Shown: positions 7,101 to 7,264 of the stretch, piece by piece
Numbering within the stretch: the stretch's first letter is position 1
How the letters are laid out: each line of letters starts with the position of its first letter
NCBI GenBank assembly: GCA_016763595.1
Contig: JAESTN010000097.1
Span: 1 to 7,264, forward strand
DNA: 7,264 nucleotides
DNA from: Flavobacteriaceae bacterium
Lineage (GTDB): Bacteria; Bacteroidota; Bacteroidia; Flavobacteriales; Flavobacteriaceae
Reading direction: 5' to 3'
The notes under the pieces: generated by a model
Seen by the model: the letters and a program-made list of their open reading frames with translations, nothing else
What the model was told of the DNA's origin: nothing
Database searches by the model: none
Translations under genes and position numbers: made by a program

Positions 7101-7166
7101 ATGAATTTTATCAAGAACATCATTATTGTTGTCATTATCGTCATTATTAGCTCAGCACCGAGTTGA
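7101..7166 (+). CDS. Ile/Val-rich leader peptide 2 (predicted ilv-type attenuator)
   Basis: This is a 21-codon ORF, MNFIKNIIIVVIIVIISSAPS, ending in TGA. It has eight Ile codons (4, 7, 8, 9, 12, 13, 15 and 16) and three Val codons (10, 11 and 14), with no Leu or Thr. It begins 17 bp after terminator 1 and no promoter is evident between them. It should therefore be transcribed only by polymerases that passed the first attenuator. Its stop codon lies inside the strand that forms antiterminator 2. The Ile/Val block resembles that of leader 1 (both contain N-I-I and I-I-V-I runs), which suggests duplication, although the terminators differ completely in sequence. The most probable downstream genes are ilv biosynthesis genes beyond the window; this is inferred from the codon content. 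Confidence 0.85.
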   Translation: MNFIKNIIIVVIIVIISSAPS

Positions 7167-7210
7167 TACAGATCGTTATTGCCAACAAAAAGCAAAAACC
7201 TGTATCAACT
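7161..7210 (+). promoter_or_regulatory. antiterminator 2, overlapping the leader-2 stop codon
   Basis: AGTTGATACAG (7161-7171) is perfectly complementary over 11 bp to CTGTATCAACT (7200-7210), which includes most of the left arm and the loop of terminator 2. The first strand contains the leader-2 stop codon TGA (7164-7166) and begins 13 nt after the last Ile codon. A ribosome finishing the peptide hides it, and one stalled on Ile codons exposes it. The two structures are mutually exclusive. Confidence 0.8.
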
Positions 7211-7227
7211 GATACAGGTTTTTTTTT
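7194..7227 (+). terminator. attenuator terminator 2
   Basis: AAAAACCTGTATCA (7194-7207) pairs with TGATACAGGTTTTT (7210-7223) with a very tight loop, and the 3' side continues as nine T residues (7219-7227). It is a strong intrinsic terminator 27 nt after the leader-2 stop. The structural gene it would control lies to the right of 7264. The last 37 bases show no convincing start of an ORF. Confidence 0.92.
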
Positions 7228-7264
7228 GTTGAAATCTGTGGTGTTGAATGTCATATTAATAGTG

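Noticed and set aside
6960..7166. The two hydrophobic mini-ORFs as functional small membrane proteins
   Set aside because: Both consist mainly of Ile/Val codons and are each followed at short distance by a terminator with a competing antiterminator. Attenuation explains all of these features together.

Overview
The window looks like chromosomal DNA of a member of the Flavobacteriaceae (Bacteroidota), probably marine. It is AT-rich, shows no Shine-Dalgarno sequences before its genes, and has promoter-like TAnnTTTG elements. It carries lipoproteins with short Cys lipoboxes, a large FG-GAP/VCBS lipoprotein, and the small Flavobacteriia-type SSB and Zn-ribbon proteins. I cannot name a genus from sequence alone.

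Layout. Bases 1-138 (minus) hold the N-terminal 46 codons of a small Cys4 zinc-ribbon protein that runs off the left edge. Bases 139-332 are a divergent intergenic region with three 10-bp direct repeats, a candidate promoter and a GA-rich hairpin. It leads into a short ssb gene (333-668, plus), which ends at a strong, probably bidirectional terminator. On the minus strand, a 1095-residue VCBS/UnbV lipoprotein gene (3488-6775) overlaps by 17 bp a gene for an exported DUF255/YyaL-type thioredoxin-like protein (1399-3504). These two are almost certainly co-transcribed. Downstream of them is a small orphan lipoprotein gene (820-1317), bracketed by two copies of a hairpin-forming repeat (about 774-803 and 1370-1397). 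It looks like a cassette inserted after the operon.

Right end. Bases 6915-7227 contain no conventional gene but hold the most striking structure in the window. A Bacteroidota-type promoter is followed by two consecutive Ile/Val-codon-rich leader peptides (20 and 21 residues, 8 Ile codons each). Each leader is followed by its own intrinsic terminator. An alternative antiterminator pairing starts at or just after each leader's stop codon. This is the architecture of ribosome-mediated transcription attenuation, present twice in series. The controlled operon lies beyond base 7264; branched-chain amino acid (ilv) biosynthesis is the obvious prediction.

The regions appear functionally independent: DNA maintenance (ssb) on the left, a cell-envelope lipoprotein operon in the middle, and amino-acid-responsive control of an unseen operon on the right.
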